A stretch of DNA of 54,199 bases from the NCBI GenBank assembly GCA_028066245.1, contig JALCBR010000018.1, forward strand, positions 1-54,199, given 5' to 3'. Below are positions 52,347-54,199 of the stretch, in pieces. A program made the translations under genes and the position numbers. The notes under the pieces were generated by a model, which saw only the letters and a list, made by a program, of their open reading frames with translations, was not told the origin of the DNA and made no database searches. Source of the DNA: Pirellulales bacterium. GTDB taxonomy: Bacteria; Planctomycetota; Planctomycetia; Pirellulales; S012-138. Position 1 is the first letter of the stretch, and each line of letters opens with the position of its first letter.

Positions 52347-53849
52347 TCAACGGTTGCGGTACTTAGGCGGCTTGATCTCCACGCTGACATCCTGCCGCAA
52401 GAATTGGCAGACGCCGCCGAGATCTTCGCACACATTGTAAAGCGCGAAAGCCGACAGCTTGACCGGCGCAGTGATGGGTTTGTCACTGCGAATTTCGACG
52501 CTCAACCGGCGGACTTCGTTGGTTTCCGCCGCGTCACCTTGTGGCGCTTCCAACAATTGCTGGGTCACCTTCCAGCCTTCGGGAGGATCAATCCACAGCC
52601 GCATGGGTTCCGCTTCGTTGTTCCAATGGGCTTTCAGTAACTGAGCTGGGGTAAACTTAAAATGGATTGTGGCGACAACGCCCTGACGGTCTGACGTGGA
52701 GACGACGGTCGCTTCGGTGGCAATCAAGCCGGCCGTGTCGCGCAGAATCTTCGCGTCAGGATCGGGATTCGTCGCGGAAGCCTGTTCGCCAAATTGACGG
52801 GCCGGCCGCGCAATTTCCGCAGGTGAAAGAGGAGCCCGCAGGGCAATTGGTTCTTCGCCACGAGCGGAAACGTCCGCCTGCGCCGTTTCCACCCAGTCAT
52901 AAAATGGATACGGCTTGATCAACCGCGGACCATACTGCTGAATCCTGCGCCGCCAGATATATTGGTTGGGTTCTTCCGCCAGTGCCGAATTCCAGAAATC
53001 GATCGCCTGTTGAAAGTCGCTCGACTGGCCGCGTGGTGTCTCGTAACGAGCGCGGTGCGCCACGCCGAGACGGAAGCGTGTCAACGGGCGTGGCCAGAGT
53101 TGTTCCGAAAGCTCGTACGTGGCGATCGCCTTGTCATCGACGTTTTCTTCCGACCAAAGCATGAGGCCATCGGCATAGCCCCGCGCGATGTTGGCAGCAC
53201 GCTGCTTTCCAACATCAGCGACCAGCGCGTCTGTCGCCGCTTGAGATTCAAAGTGTTTCGCGAAATCTTGCCAAGCGTCGATATCGGCAGTGAACGCCGG
53301 CTCAACCTCGGCGGTTGCGTCGTCAGCGAACTCTTTGTTCAAAAACTCATCCGCAAACGTCCGGGCGTTTGCACGTGTGGATCGAACAATGCCGTGTTCG
53401 TCGATGGCCACAAACATCGGCACAGCCGCCGTCTCGATGACATTGATGGGATCGTGCAGAATTGGCCATTGCAACTGCTGCCATTGCGCGTACAACCGCG
53501 TGCGGTCCGGGTGCTGCTCTTGCACCACACCCAACATGACCAACTGACCGGATTCAACAGCTTCCTTCATCGCAGCGTGCCAGACCGGCACGTGACGTCG
53601 GCAGCCCGCTCACCAACTGGCGAAGTGGATCAGCAGCACCTTTTTGCCGCGATAGTCCGAAAGTGAAACCGGTGTCCCGTCCGCCGTGTTGGGCAGCGTG
53701 AAGTCCGGATGTCGTTGGCCAACCCGCGGGCGATACGGACGCTTCGCGCCAACTTGTTGAGCGATGGCTTCTTCTGCAACGCTTCCTGAGGTCAACGTCG
53801 CGACCAAAATCGCCACCGTGATGGCGCACCGTGAAATGGAGGAGTTCAT
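52347..53849 (-). CDS. thioredoxin-like selenoprotein with UxxC redox motif (in-frame TGA read as selenocysteine)
   Basis: The minus strand reads as one frame of 500 residues if the TGA at 53610-53612 is decoded. Start ATG 53849 (an ATG four codons upstream is possible) gives a signal peptide (SRCAITVAILVATLTSGSVA). The redoxin fold follows: GQRHPDFTLPNTADGTPVSL, then VLLIHFASW, TGA (residue 80), AGCRRHVPVW. The TGA takes the place of the first Cys of a WCxxC motif, making Sec80-Ala-Gly-Cys83. The fold continues after the TGA in the same frame (VMLGVVQEQHP, the cis-Pro VPMFVAIDEHGIVR). A C-terminal region of about 300 residues contains a helical part and a beta-rich part ending in EIKPPKYRNR. 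A SECIS-like hairpin lies directly downstream of the TGA. A pseudogene or base error is the alternative. Confidence 0.82.
53576..53592 (-). promoter_or_regulatory. SECIS-like hairpin for selenocysteine insertion
   Basis: On the minus strand, CGTGCC, a GGTCT loop and GGCACG form a perfect 6-bp stem with a 5-nt loop. It starts 17 nt after the TGA, and the loop begins 23 nt after it. Bacterial SECIS elements lie immediately 3' of the UGA with a G(G)U-containing apical loop; the E. coli fdhF element also shows GGUCU in its loop. Extra lower-stem pairing is possible but not clear by eye. Confidence 0.7.
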
Positions 53850-54199
53850 GCAGGTTCTCATGAGTGGCAAGACGGAGACTTGAATCGAAGGCGAGCGGTG
53901 CGGGTGCATTGTAGCACGCCGGAGGAATGCTGTGCGTAATCGTCGTCACACTGGTGCCCCCCTGTGGGGGCAGGCATGAACCCGCGGCTGAGGCTGGTGC
54001 AATGATCCCAGAGACTTCGATCGTGCAAACTTGGCGTCAACGATCGAATCACGAAGTTGCGCTTGCTGGCTCCGAGACTTGATGCAGATACGGCGTCGCA
54101 TACTTACCAGGCATTAGAGCACCTGTCCGATTGCGGTTCCGTTCGCCCAGACGGACGCGGTCAAGTCATCCTGAGCTGGTGGCCCACACCCACGCTCTC
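53850..54199. other. gene-free right end of the window
   Basis: About 350 bp upstream of the selenoprotein gene. Short open frames are present but look noncoding, and no RNA or repeat is recognised. The promoter of the selenoprotein gene should be here. The window may end in the middle of an intergenic region. Confidence 0.4.

Noticed and set aside
53610-53612. Plain nonsense mutation or pseudogene explanation of the TGA
   Set aside because: Not excluded, but the frame, the position exactly at the first redox Cys, the open 1.2 kb after it and the GGUCU hairpin all fit Sec recoding better.

Overview
The window looks like a chromosomal segment of a planctomycete, most likely in or near Pirellulales. 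The reasons are the 23S-5S rRNA pair with no 16S beside it, the many proteins with planctomycete-style architectures (short PQQ-blade protein, LRR protein with an RFR-S-RTLL membrane segment, duplicated CxxGH zinc ribbons), weak Shine-Dalgarno signals, and the moderately high GC. This placement is inference from gene content; no search was run.

Layout. 1-3961: 5S and 23S rRNA on the minus strand, with a UUCG-capped terminator after 5S and a near-consensus promoter upstream of 23S. 3962-10557 (minus): an unrecognised protein, the Trk potassium uptake pair trkH/trkA, and a secreted protein with a YiiX-type permuted papain-like domain. 10936-14790 (plus): a very large LplT-PlsC-acyl ligase fusion for lysophospholipid uptake and re-acylation. 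14792-20610 (minus): a flagellar cluster in transcription order flhA, flhF, flhG, a small membrane protein, fliA. 20835-25034 (minus): App1-type phosphatase, LRR membrane protein, transaldolase and a VOC-family protein. 25388-32929 (plus): a zinc-ribbon protein, then E3 (lpd), homodimeric E1 (aceE) and E2 (aceF) of pyruvate dehydrogenase, and a small PQQ-repeat protein ending at a strong bidirectional-looking hairpin.

33040-41137 is a looser, more accessory-like stretch: an AAA ATPase, a GIY-YIG/MUG113-type protein, a degenerate 12-bp repeat, an unrecognised protein, a UPF0173 hydrolase, a small HExxH membrane protein, an SDR oxidoreductase, a perfect 30-bp inverted repeat, a class V aminotransferase, a small membrane protein, and a 159-bp MITE-like repeat whose end supplies the stop codon of an MmgE/PrpD gene. 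41134-49408 (mostly minus): MmgE/PrpD, fused SecDF with a greatly enlarged SecF periplasmic loop, YajC, a small membrane protein, and an ACP/ketosynthase pair. 49603-53849: an orphan antitoxin with a frameshifted toxin remnant, an S46 dipeptidyl-peptidase, and a thioredoxin-like protein.

The most striking observation is that the last protein is split by an in-frame TGA exactly where the first cysteine of a CxxC redox motif belongs (W-TGA-A-G-C). It is followed 23 nt later by a hairpin with a GGUCU loop like the E. coli fdhF SECIS. I read it as one selenoprotein gene of about 500 residues. The second notable point is an FlhG homologue that keeps the DQAxxLR motif thought to act on FlhF but has lost both lysines of the MinD-type P-loop.
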